A stretch of 22,472 bases of DNA from a virus. Location of the stretch: the IMG/VR virus record IMGVR_UViG_3300034111_000621, positions 1-22,472 of that record. One strand, given 5' to 3'. The stretch's first letter is position 1. Every line of letters begins with the position of its first letter. The notes under the pieces were generated by a model, which did no database searches, was not told the origin of the DNA, and saw only the letters and a list, made by a program, of their open reading frames with translations. Both the position numbers and the translations under genes were made by a program. This document shows, piece by piece, positions 14,079 through 19,592 of the stretch.

Positions 14079-14612
14079 TTACAAAGTTGTTAAAAGGGTT
14101 TCTACTTCTTTAGATAAACGATATTTGGCTTTGATTTTATCAATAGTGCCATCGCCTTGCAACCATTCCTTTGCCTTTGCAAATTGTTCACTATCTTTAT
14201 TTAACCATGCCTTTTCTATTTGTGCCGGTTGTGGTGTTGGATTACTTGCTTTGTTGCCATCGTCATCTTCTGCTCCAACATTTACCAAAGATTGCAAACC
14301 GTATCTTCTTGCATAGGTTATCCCTGAGCCTTGCGATTGAGCATCATTTTGTTTGCTGTAAATGATTTCTGTTAGTGCTTCGATACTTTCTCCCGATTCG
14401 TGCAAAAGGATTGTTTTAATAAAGTTTTTGCCATCAATAAAGGCAGTTGGCTGAAGTACCACAATACCATTGTTATTTAAGTGTGGCATTGATGCCTCCC
14501 TAATTGAATTTAGGTCTGCATAGTTTGATTTGAAAAAAGGGTTTTTAGCATCTTTTTTGGCCGTTCCCATTTCTTTTTGAGCCTTTAATAAGGCGGTTGC
14601 GATTAGTTTCAT
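14079..14612 (-). CDS. erf: ERF-family single-strand annealing protein
   Basis: 177 residues from the ATG at 14612. A TTG at 14639 would add nine residues but overlap the upstream gene; the ATG follows an AACAAAAACAACT leader seen at other starts. ERF signatures are NPFFKSNYADLNSIREA (about 24-40), LLHESGE, and GSGITYARRYGLQSLVNV (about 95-112) followed by EDDDGN. ERF proteins bind single-stranded DNA as rings and anneal complementary strands in phage recombination and end-repair. The C-terminal 60 residues are the usual variable tail. It sits between an SSB-like gene and Gp157, a standard recombination set. Confidence 0.88.
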   Translation of the reverse strand: MKLIATALLKAQKEMGTAKKDAKNPFFKSNYADLNSIREASMPHLNNNGIVVLQPTAFIDGKNFIKTILLHESGESIEALTEIIYSKQNDAQSQGSGITYARRYGLQSLVNVGAEDDDGNKASNPTPQPAQIEKAWLNKDSEQFAKAKEWLQGDGTIDKIKAKYRLSKEVETLLTTL

Positions 14613-14623
14613 AGTTGTTTTTG

Positions 14624-14875
14624 TTAGTTGATTTTCCAAATTTCGATTGTGTTGTAATATTTTCCGTTGTGTTCACGACCTCTAATGTTGATGTGGGCAG
14701 TTACTTCTTCACCTGCAGATTTGCTATTAAACAAATCAATAGTTTTGTTAGATACTTGGCAACTTATCTTCTGAGGATATTCGCCAGATGTTTCGATTAC
14801 GATTTCTCTTTTTGTGAATTTATCGGAGATATACTCAATATCTCCGATTTTTACAATTGTTCCTTTTAATTCCAT
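14624..14875 (-). CDS. DUF3127-like, probable single-strand DNA-binding protein
   Basis: 83 residues, ATG start. The sequence is almost all beta strand: ELKGTIVKIGDIEYISDKFTKR, EIVIETSGEYPQKISCQVSN, EEVTAHINIRGREHNGKYYNTIEIWKI. The strand order, the Y.QKI.C.V and the final YYNTIEIWKI match small OB-fold proteins of the DUF3127 type, common in Bacteroidota and thought to be SSB-like. It is directly upstream of ERF, the usual place for the phage SSB. No acidic C-terminal tail of bacterial SSB type is present. The family name is from memory of its pattern. Confidence 0.65.
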   Translation of the reverse strand: MELKGTIVKIGDIEYISDKFTKREIVIETSGEYPQKISCQVSNKTIDLFNSKSAGEEVTAHINIRGREHNGKYYNTIEIWKIN

Positions 14876-14892
14876 TTTGTTTTTTTTTGTGA

Positions 14893-15243
14893 TTATTTAC
14901 GTGTGTTGTAATATACTTCGTGTTCTTCAATGACTTCAAAAACTTGCTCTAATTTGTCGTATAATTGCTCAATCCTTGCATTCTCAAGTAAATTAATAGT
15001 CATGTAGCTATGTCTATCTTCTTCTATTGGTTCGCCATCAAATTGAGTAAGGCGGTCAATCCTATCAATGTACTGAAAAGTTAAGATACCATCCTTAACC
15101 CAATAATCTACATGCTGATTATCTTTAAAGTAAAATCCGTTCATAACTCTTGCTTGTCTGAACATTTCTATCTTAGCAAATGTAACCAATGGCAAGAATG
15201 GGTCAACTGTTGTTTGTGTTTGTGTTTTTTCTAATGTGTTCAT
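14893..15243 (-). CDS. Hypothetical protein, first gene of the recombination operon
   Basis: 116 residues, ATG start behind AATTAAAAAAAACAACT. The product starts MNTLEKTQTQTTVDPFLPL. It then has a mixed region (FAKIEMFRQARVMNGFYFKDNQHVDYWVKDG) and a helical C-terminus (ENARIEQLYDKLEQVFEVIEEHEVYY). No motif recognised. It is the first gene behind the promoter at 15276-15305 and its operator-like palindrome, so its expression should be early and regulated together with SSB-like, ERF, Gp157 and NinB-like genes. Confidence 0.65.
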   Translation of the reverse strand: MNTLEKTQTQTTVDPFLPLVTFAKIEMFRQARVMNGFYFKDNQHVDYWVKDGILTFQYIDRIDRLTQFDGEPIEEDRHSYMTINLLENARIEQLYDKLEQVFEVIEEHEVYYNTRK

Positions 15244-15275
15244 AGTTGTTTTTTTTAATTGTTAATTGTTGAATG

Positions 15276-15305
15276 CAAAAGTATAAAAATATATTAATAT
15301 ATCAA
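15276..15305 (-). promoter_or_regulatory. Early promoter of the recombination operon
   Basis: Minus strand TTG (15305-15303), 19 nt, TACTTTTG (15283-15276), fitting the Bacteroidota pattern. It shares the TATATTAATATA box 6 nt upstream of the -7 element with the promoter at 18390. Confidence 0.65.
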
Positions 15306-15316
15306 TACTATTGATA
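15300..15316. promoter_or_regulatory. Operator-like perfect palindrome TATCAATACTATTGATA
   Basis: Eight-base arms around one central base, overlapping the -33 TTG of the promoter at 15276-15305. Next to it (15289-15302) is a second perfect palindrome, ATATATTAATATAT. A dyad on a -33 element is a usual repressor site; the 77-aa XRE-type protein encoded at 16699-16932 is a candidate binder. Confidence 0.5.
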
Positions 15317-15346
15317 AAAATAAATTGCAAATAATTGTTAATCAAG

Positions 15347-16045
15347 CTAATTAATTTTTAACTCAGCTAATTTATCTAAGATAGAATTGTTATCAAAATC
15401 ATTGCTTCTAATCTTTTTTTCTACTATGGCCCTAAACTCTCTCAGCCAATTAATAGGATAACTAAATACCTTATAATCTAAACTCAATTTCTTTAGATTG
15501 TTAAAATTATCAAGGCCAATTTTTTTAATTAAATTTGGTGTGTACTCAGCAAGATTTCCATCGTTATATTGGTTGCAATTTACACACTCTGCTGAAACAT
15601 TAAATGGGTGAAATATAACACCGCTAAATATTTCACATTTAAAATGGTGTCCTCCGTCTATTTTATTGTTATTAAAAGGCTTTTCACAGGCTATGCAAGT
15701 ATTTATATTATTTGCTTTATCTCGTAGTACACACCACCTTTGAAATGGTTTTTTTGTCAAGATTAATTCTTGTTGGTAGGATCGTGTTTCCTTTTTTTGC
15801 TCACGTTTAAATTTAGGCCAATTAGCATTAGCTTTTTGCTGCCATTCAATTGCAGATTTGTTTTTTGCTTCTTTCTTTTCAATTATCTTCTTTGCCTTTT
15901 CTTTGGCCTCAGCTTGTTTTTTTTGCCCCTCTGGTGTATTGATTAACCAAGTTATGTAATGTGATTGATTGACTTGTTTTTGCCCTAATTTGGTAGGAAC
16001 AAACTCAGCACCGCAACCACAATTACATATCTTACTTTTTGCCAT
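15347..16045 (-). CDS. ninG: NinG-like recombination protein
   Basis: 232 residues. The N-terminus carries a Cys cluster (KICNCGCG, 6-12). A basic helical stretch follows (40-90), then the NinG core QRWCVLRDKANNINTCIACEKPF (102-124) with C117/C120, GGHHFKC (131-137), and SAECVNCNQYNDGNLAEY (151-168) with C154/C157. The Cys/His spacing is that of an HNH-like zinc-binding fold. NinG (lambda Rap) is a Holliday-junction endonuclease that acts in phage recombination. The length is near that of lambda NinG. It follows the DnaA-like gene by 2 nt. Confidence 0.85.
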   Translation of the reverse strand: MAKSKICNCGCGAEFVPTKLGQKQVNQSHYITWLINTPEGQKKQAEAKEKAKKIIEKKEAKNKSAIEWQQKANANWPKFKREQKKETRSYQQELILTKKPFQRWCVLRDKANNINTCIACEKPFNNNKIDGGHHFKCEIFSGVIFHPFNVSAECVNCNQYNDGNLAEYTPNLIKKIGLDNFNNLKKLSLDYKVFSYPINWLREFRAIVEKKIRSNDFDNNSILDKLAELKIN

Positions 16046-16047
16046 AG

Positions 16048-16680
16048 TTAAGCACTTACTAATAAACTATTAAATGGCTCATTGTCCAAAGTAGATTTTT
16101 CTAATTCCTTAGCCAATAAATCAATTTCTCTATCCTTGCTCAATAACTCCTTTAATTGTTCTCTAAATGAATAATTTTCGCCAATGTATCTGCCCAATTT
16201 TATTAACTTGGAACTGTTAAAAAAATGATTTGCCAATAGCAACATTTCTTGTTCTTGATGCTCCCTAAAGTTAGTTAATCTGTTAAATATTGCCTCTACG
16301 CTACAATAGCAATGGTGATAATCTAAATCTCCTACCTCCCTTAATTCAATGTGCCTATTGACTGAATTGATTATTGTGGCGTGGTTTTTCGGTCTGCCCT
16401 TTGGAGCATCAACTTTTCTTAATCCTCCAACTTTAATGATTTTCTCACCATTAAAATAACTTGCTGTTTTATTTAATGTCGGAGGTATGTTATTAATCAA
16501 TGACCTCTTTTGAATAAAATAAATTAATACTTTGCGAATTAAGATAATTTCACCTTTTCTTGCAACCGATAATACCTTGCTTTTTTCTGCTCCAAATTCA
16601 AGGCAAACAGAGTTGATAAATTTATCAATGTCTAATTCTCTGCGGTCTGTTCTGTCTGTTAAATAAAAATTTGTTTTCAT
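16048..16680 (-). CDS. DnaA domain IV-like DNA-binding protein
   Basis: 210 residues. The segment from about 25 to 112 resembles the DnaA C-terminal DNA-binding domain: a helix CLEFGAEKSKVLSVARKGE, then IILIRKVLIYFIQKRS, and NHATIINSVNRHIELRE in the place of the DHSTVxxAxxxI signature. There is no AAA+ ATPase domain, so it cannot act like full DnaA. The C-terminal half is helical (LLLANHFFNSSKL, then LKELLSKDREIDLLAKELE). It could bind DnaA-box-like sites to help or block initiation, or act as a transcription factor. It is translated ahead of NinG. The similarity is by eye and moderate. Confidence 0.5.
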   Translation of the reverse strand: MKTNFYLTDRTDRRELDIDKFINSVCLEFGAEKSKVLSVARKGEIILIRKVLIYFIQKRSLINNIPPTLNKTASYFNGEKIIKVGGLRKVDAPKGRPKNHATIINSVNRHIELREVGDLDYHHCYCSVEAIFNRLTNFREHQEQEMLLLANHFFNSSKLIKLGRYIGENYSFREQLKELLSKDREIDLLAKELEKSTLDNEPFNSLLVSA

Positions 16681-16698
16681 TTTTTTTGTTTTTGATTG

Positions 16699-16932
16699 TT
16701 AGTAATTCATTGTTAGTTGTATGTCTATGCTTAATTTGTCTGCATAATGGCACATTAAAAAAAAGTCAATTTTACCTTGTTCAAATTCGTTCAATTTCTT
16801 TCTGCTTACTCCAAGCCAGTCAGCCATAAACTCTTGAGAGAATTTTGACTCTTTTCTCTCTTGTATCAAAATGGAAACAATTGACTGATAGTTTTGCAGC
16901 CCTTGTACACTTTCGGTTACATTTTTATTCAT
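16699..16932 (-). CDS. Small XRE-type helix-turn-helix regulator
   Basis: 77 residues from the ATG at 16932. The frame runs upstream to 17040 but overlaps the PAPS-reductase-like gene there and reads like a shadow. The HTH is FSQEFMADWLGVSRKKLNEFEQGK (about 32-55), with the Q..A..LGVSR..L..FE.GK pattern of Cro/CI-like proteins. The N-terminus (ESVQGLQNYQSIVSILIQERK) is helical. It may repress one of the early promoters with palindromes (15300-15316). No partner antirepressor or integrase is seen, so this does not by itself show lysogeny. Confidence 0.7.
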   Translation of the reverse strand: MNKNVTESVQGLQNYQSIVSILIQERKESKFSQEFMADWLGVSRKKLNEFEQGKIDFFLMCHYADKLSIDIQLTMNY

Positions 16933-17012
16933 AAGTTGTTGATTAATAATTAATACTACTAATTGAGTAGTTATGTGCAATAATTTTTTTAAACTTTTTT
17001 TGCCACCGCACC

Positions 17013-17822
17013 TTAGTCGGTACAAAATCCTGCTTGACATCCGCTTCCAGTTCCGAAGTAAAAATCTTGTTGCAGTCCAATAGTTTTAATTTTCTCATAA
17101 CTCATTTCTTTTTTCCATTTACGTTTTAGTGTTATTTCCATATCTGCGAACCATTGCATCTTTAAACTTTCATCATCAAAGTTTTTCCTAAGTTGTTGTG
17201 GGTTTTTCCAAAAGCAACCAACGCAATTACTATCAGGTGGAAATATCAAATCTGTTTTATTTGCCCATTGTGCTACTTGGTAATGGCTTATTCTATTTTC
17301 AATCAATGGATATTTACAAGTTCTCCATTCAATTTCTGTCCATTTATTTCTACCATTAGCACTTTGCCCTGTAATAGTTTTAAACTTTGTATTTTGGCTA
17401 TTGGCACGTTCTTTTTCATCAAACCTAAAACCGATATTCATTTCAACCATTCCAAAATGATTATTGCAAAATTCAAATATTGGTTTCATTTTCATTTCAG
17501 TTGTGCAAAATCTCATCATTAAGTTTGGCAATGCTTTTCTTTTTAAGCACACTTGCTCAAAAGTATCTCCAGTAACCCAAATTATCTCTTTACCAAGTAA
17601 CTGCTCCAAATCAAACATTAAGGTCAATGTAGTATCACTTTCAGCAGTAGCAATAAAATCCATTCCTATTTTATCGCTTATCTTTTGCACCAATGTTTTA
17701 TCTTTTGGAGTGCATCGACTATCTTCAATTCTTACCAATGCAAATACATTGTAATCGGTTGGATAGTGTTTCGCTAAGTAAGCAGAAGTTTTGCCTCCTG
17801 AAATTGATGTTATTGTTTTCAT
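17013..17822 (-). CDS. PAPS reductase-like PP-loop protein
   Basis: 269 residues from the ATG at 17822; a GTG at 17846 is the alternative. The PP-loop SISGGKTSAYLAKHYP starts at residue 6, with the SGGKTS motif binding ATP or PAPS. Cys residues at RFCTTEMK, TCKYPL, SNCVGCFWKN and a C-terminal GCQAGFC could bind a metal cluster. This is the phosphoadenosine-phosphosulfate reductase/DndC fold. Phages carry such genes often, with a suggested role in sulfur metabolism or nucleic acid modification (DndC acts in phosphorothioation). No other dnd genes are seen. It lies 49 nt after the folded element at 17872-17953. The family is clear; the substrate is not. Confidence 0.8.
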   Translation of the reverse strand: MKTITSISGGKTSAYLAKHYPTDYNVFALVRIEDSRCTPKDKTLVQKISDKIGMDFIATAESDTTLTLMFDLEQLLGKEIIWVTGDTFEQVCLKRKALPNLMMRFCTTEMKMKPIFEFCNNHFGMVEMNIGFRFDEKERANSQNTKFKTITGQSANGRNKWTEIEWRTCKYPLIENRISHYQVAQWANKTDLIFPPDSNCVGCFWKNPQQLRKNFDDESLKMQWFADMEITLKRKWKKEMSYEKIKTIGLQQDFYFGTGSGCQAGFCTD

Positions 17823-17871
17823 ATTATAATTTAAAAGCCCACGCACAAAAGTTTAAAAAAATTACAGACAC

Positions 17872-17953
17872 ATAACAGCAAATAAGCAAAAGCCCAAATC
17901 CCACCGCACAATGCCAACGCTATTTGTGCCTTCGCTTATCTGCAAAACGTTAT
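17872..17953 (-). other. 82-bp folded element (structured RNA or attC-like site)
   Basis: Minus strand: AUAAC (17953-17949), 5-nt spacer, GCAGAUAAGCGAAGG (17943-17929) pairing with CUUUUGCUUAUUUGC (17892-17878), one base, GUUAU (17876-17872). The main stem is 15 of 15 with three G.U wobbles valid only on the minus strand; the outer AUAAC/GUUAU adds five pairs. Inside is GCACAA/UUGUGC (17929-17924 with 17911-17906). The outer boxes in AAC...GTT arrangement and the size resemble integron attC sites; the wobbles favour RNA. Confidence 0.5.
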
Positions 17954-18003
17954 CAGATTGACTTATCATACATTATAGACTATAATCATAGTTAATGAAT
18001 GAT

Positions 18004-18198
18004 TTACTCACCATCCAACTCTATATCTGCATTTTTCTTTTTAAACGATTTGAACTCAGGATGGCTCTCGATAAAAATCTTGCCAAATGCCTCTCCTTTT
18101 TTCAGACTACTGCTCGGCTCTGTTGCCTTGTAGATAATTGAGTTCACAAATGCCATTTGCATCGGTGAAATGATGTATTGAATTTTTTTCTTTGACAT
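18004..18198 (-). CDS. Small hypothetical protein
   Basis: 64 residues, ATG start 1 nt after the end of the 55-aa gene. The sequence KIQYIISPMQMAFVNSIIYKATEPSSSLKKGEAFGKIFIESHPEFKSFKKK is a short strand then helices. ESHPEFKSFKKK resembles AEHPELKGFFAKR in the 93-aa protein at 12802-13083. No known function. It is the second gene behind the promoter at 18390-18421 and is followed by the folded element 17872-17953. Confidence 0.6.
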   Translation of the reverse strand: MSKKKIQYIISPMQMAFVNSIIYKATEPSSSLKKGEAFGKIFIESHPEFKSFKKKNADIELDGE

Positions 18199-18199
18199 A

Positions 18200-18367
18200 T
18201 TAATTGTGTTTTGTGGTTATTCCGTTGTGAGTAGTCTGCCAAATTTTAATCTTTTTTTCTTCTTGCTTTGGCTCTTGAATTGAGTATCTATCTCGGTGTG
18301 ATGTACACCATTCATACTTTAGCAATAAATTGTTTAGGTAGTCTGTAAATTGATTTAGTTTTTTCAT
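18200..18367 (-). CDS. 55-residue protein, first gene of the early transcript
   Basis: 55 residues from the ATG at 18367. The open frame runs upstream to 18505 but that part covers a terminator and a promoter, so it is not coding. The leader is AAATCACAATTAAT. The protein starts MKKLNQFTDYLNNLLLKYEW, a helix, and then CTSHRDRYSIQEPKQEEKKIKIW, charged. No motif is recognised. Position behind a strong early promoter suggests an early regulatory or host-takeover protein, but function is unknown. Confidence 0.55.
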   Translation of the reverse strand: MKKLNQFTDYLNNLLLKYEWCTSHRDRYSIQEPKQEEKKIKIWQTTHNGITTKHN

Positions 18368-18389
18368 ATTAATTGTGATTTGTTGTTTG

Positions 18390-18421
18390 CAAAAATATAC
18401 AAATATATTAATATAAACAAA
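18390..18421 (-). promoter_or_regulatory. Early promoter of the first early operon
   Basis: Minus strand TTTG (18421-18418), 20 nt, TATTTTTG (18397-18390). It has TATATTAATATA (18404-18415) 6 nt upstream of the -7 box, exactly as at 15276-15305. A second TATATTTG reading overlaps it. It should drive the 55-aa and 64-aa genes and probably the PAPS-reductase-like gene. Confidence 0.6.
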
Positions 18422-18457
18422 ATTATTTTTAATTAACTGATATACAAATAGATTAAT
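18395..18457. repeat. Direct repeat of an 18-bp operator-like box
   Basis: Plus strand ATATACAAATATATTAAT (18395-18412) and ATATACAAATAGATTAAT (18440-18457), one mismatch, 45 bp apart. One copy overlaps the promoter, the other lies upstream without a -7 box. Related boxes are at 15282-15300 and 6459-6477. Confidence 0.55.
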
Positions 18458-18470
18458 TTTGTAGAAACGA

Positions 18471-18496
18471 AAAAACCCACCTATTAAAGTGGGCTT
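18471..18496 (-). terminator. Rho-independent terminator T2
   Basis: Minus strand: GCCCAC, 8-nt loop TTTAATAG, GTGGG and a run of six T residues. The stem is 5-8 bp with a G.U at its base and flanking A-T pairs. It ends the short region behind the promoter at 18536-18543. Confidence 0.7.
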
Positions 18497-18529
18497 CTCG
18501 AACAATCAATTACCAGTCTATGAAAACTA
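18471..18529 (-). ncRNA. Possible small RNA between two terminators
   Basis: The promoter box 18536-18543 would start RNA near 18529, and the T2 terminator ends it near 18471, giving a transcript of about 60 nt without a useful reading frame. CAATTA and TAATTG (6 bp) could pair near its 5' end. It may also be just a leaky promoter for the operon beyond. Confidence 0.35.
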
Positions 18530-18535
18530 ATTGCA

Positions 18536-18543
18536 CAAATGTA
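18536..18543 (-). promoter_or_regulatory. Candidate promoter of the possible small RNA
   Basis: TACATTTG on the minus strand, preceded by AAAAATAATTCC as at 12780 (AAAAATAA-type). It lies between T1 and T2. No clear -33 TTG. Confidence 0.5.
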
Positions 18544-18559
18544 GGAATTATTTTTAAAT

Positions 18560-18585
18560 AAAAAAGCCCCAATATTAATTGAGGC
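18560..18585 (-). terminator. Rho-independent terminator T1 of the lysis cluster
   Basis: Minus strand GCCTCAAT, loop TAAT, ATTGGGGC and six T residues. The stem is 8 bp with one U.G, so it is perfect in minus-strand RNA and mismatched on the plus strand. It lies 41 nt after the spanin-like gene and closes the lysis transcript. Confidence 0.75.
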
Positions 18586-18626
18586 AAAAATAGCAGTCCA
18601 ACTGAATCTGTCAGTTGATAAGCCAT

Positions 18627-19157
18627 TTATTTTAAAAATTGGGTAAAATTATTTTTTTTTACCTTCCAAATTGCAACAAGGGTAAACACTACTCCTGTAA
18701 TAATTAATATAATCCACAATAAAAATTTAAAACTTGGAGTTTTTTTGACTTCCTTAACTTTTACTAACTCGCTTTTTGACTTGCTTTCTTTTGACTTGTC
18801 AACTTTTGACAAATCTATTTTTTTGCTTTCTGCGGAGGTTTCTTTTTTATCCTCTTTACCTTTTTCAATTATATTGCCCTTTATATTGGTTTTTGTCGTT
18901 GTGGTGCGATTAATAACCTTGCCACTATCATTCATAACTTCAAAGATAGTAACCTCGCTTAAATCGAAAAATTCTGTCTTTGTATCGGTGGTGAATGTTG
19001 ATACTATTTCCTTTTCCCTTTCGACCTCAGCAACTGAATCAACTTTTGTTTCTTGATCCGTTTTAGTTTCCTCTTTGCTTTTTTCTTTGCGTAAATTCTT
19101 GATGACATTGCAACTAAATGTTGTTGCTATAAGTAGGACCAGGATTAATTTTTTCAT
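18627..19157 (-). CDS. Putative unimolecular spanin (u-spanin)
   Basis: 176 residues. The N-terminus MKKLILVLLIATTFSCN is a lipoprotein signal with Cys16 (lipobox TFSC, loose as is usual in Bacteroidota). Residues 20-140 are highly charged, Lys/Glu/Ser/Thr-rich and could span the periplasm. A single TM segment FLLWIILIITGVVFTLVAIW lies at 145-164, followed by a basic tail. An outer membrane lipid anchor plus an inner membrane C-terminal TM in one chain is the u-spanin design (T1 gp11), which fuses the two membranes in the last step of lysis. It is downstream of endolysin and holin candidates. The role is inferred from topology. Confidence 0.6.
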   Translation of the reverse strand: MKKLILVLLIATTFSCNVIKNLRKEKSKEETKTDQETKVDSVAEVEREKEIVSTFTTDTKTEFFDLSEVTIFEVMNDSGKVINRTTTTKTNIKGNIIEKGKEDKKETSAESKKIDLSKVDKSKESKSKSELVKVKEVKKTPSFKFLLWIILIITGVVFTLVAIWKVKKNNFTQFLK

Positions 19158-19354
19158 AAGTTTTTATTTATAAATTCTTGAATAAACTCTATTATTTCAG
19201 ATGGAGATGTTTCAGGATTACTATCAAAAAACCATTCCATTTCTTTAATTAAATTATGCTGTGTTTGAAAACCCAAGTTAGCTTTTTGCACATATTCTAA
19301 ATGCTCAAACAAATCTTGTTGACTTTCAAATTCTGTTGTTACTGTTGTTTTCAT
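19154..19354 (-). CDS. Small hypothetical protein in the lysis cluster
   Basis: 66 residues from the ATG at 19354; a TTG at 19357 would add one residue. It overlaps the upstream gene by 1 nt (TGATG) and the spanin gene by 4 nt (ATGA), so it is translationally coupled to both. The protein is acidic and helical (ESQQDLFEHLEYVQKANLGF, then SPSEIIEFIQEFINKNL). No membrane segment or motif. Function unknown. Confidence 0.6.
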   Translation of the reverse strand: MKTTVTTEFESQQDLFEHLEYVQKANLGFQTQHNLIKEMEWFFDSNPETSPSEIIEFIQEFINKNL

Positions 19355-19590
19355 CAATCTTTAATCCAACTTGATAAAATAAATATTTTATTTTTTATTC
19401 TTTGCAATTCATCATTTGTGAATGGACTTTCCATAAATGGCTCTGATGCAAAAACCGTTCTTTCTAAATTAACCTTTTGCGATTCCAATAAATTACTAAG
19501 CACCACTACCCACTCCCGAACTTCATCAATAGGAATAATCTCTGCCTTTGCTTTTTCTTTTGGCTTTCTTGGTTTTGTTGTTACCGCCAT
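19354..19590 (-). CDS. Small hypothetical protein next to the phosphoesterase
   Basis: 78 residues, ATG start 2 nt after the phosphoesterase stop. The first 16 residues are basic (TTKPRKPKEKAKAE), and the rest is helical (IDEVREWVVVLSNLLESQKVNLERTV, then NDELQRIKNKIFILSSWIKD). No motif is recognised. Its place between a metallophosphoesterase and the spanin candidate does not define a role. Confidence 0.6.
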   Translation of the reverse strand: MAVTTKPRKPKEKAKAEIIPIDEVREWVVVLSNLLESQKVNLERTVFASEPFMESPFTNDELQRIKNKIFILSSWIKD

Positions 19591-19592
19591 AA

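Noticed and set aside
16933-17040. N-terminal extension of the XRE-type gene
   Set aside because: It overlaps the 3' end of the PAPS-reductase-like gene and adds a basic, non-conserved looking segment.
17193-17875. Plus-strand frames opposite the PAPS-reductase-like gene
   Set aside because: Antisense shadows; no promoter on the plus strand and no sensible protein sequence.
18368-18505. N-terminal extension of the 55-aa gene up to 18505
   Set aside because: This stretch covers terminator T2 and the early promoter, so the frame is open only by chance; the ATG at 18367 has a typical leader.
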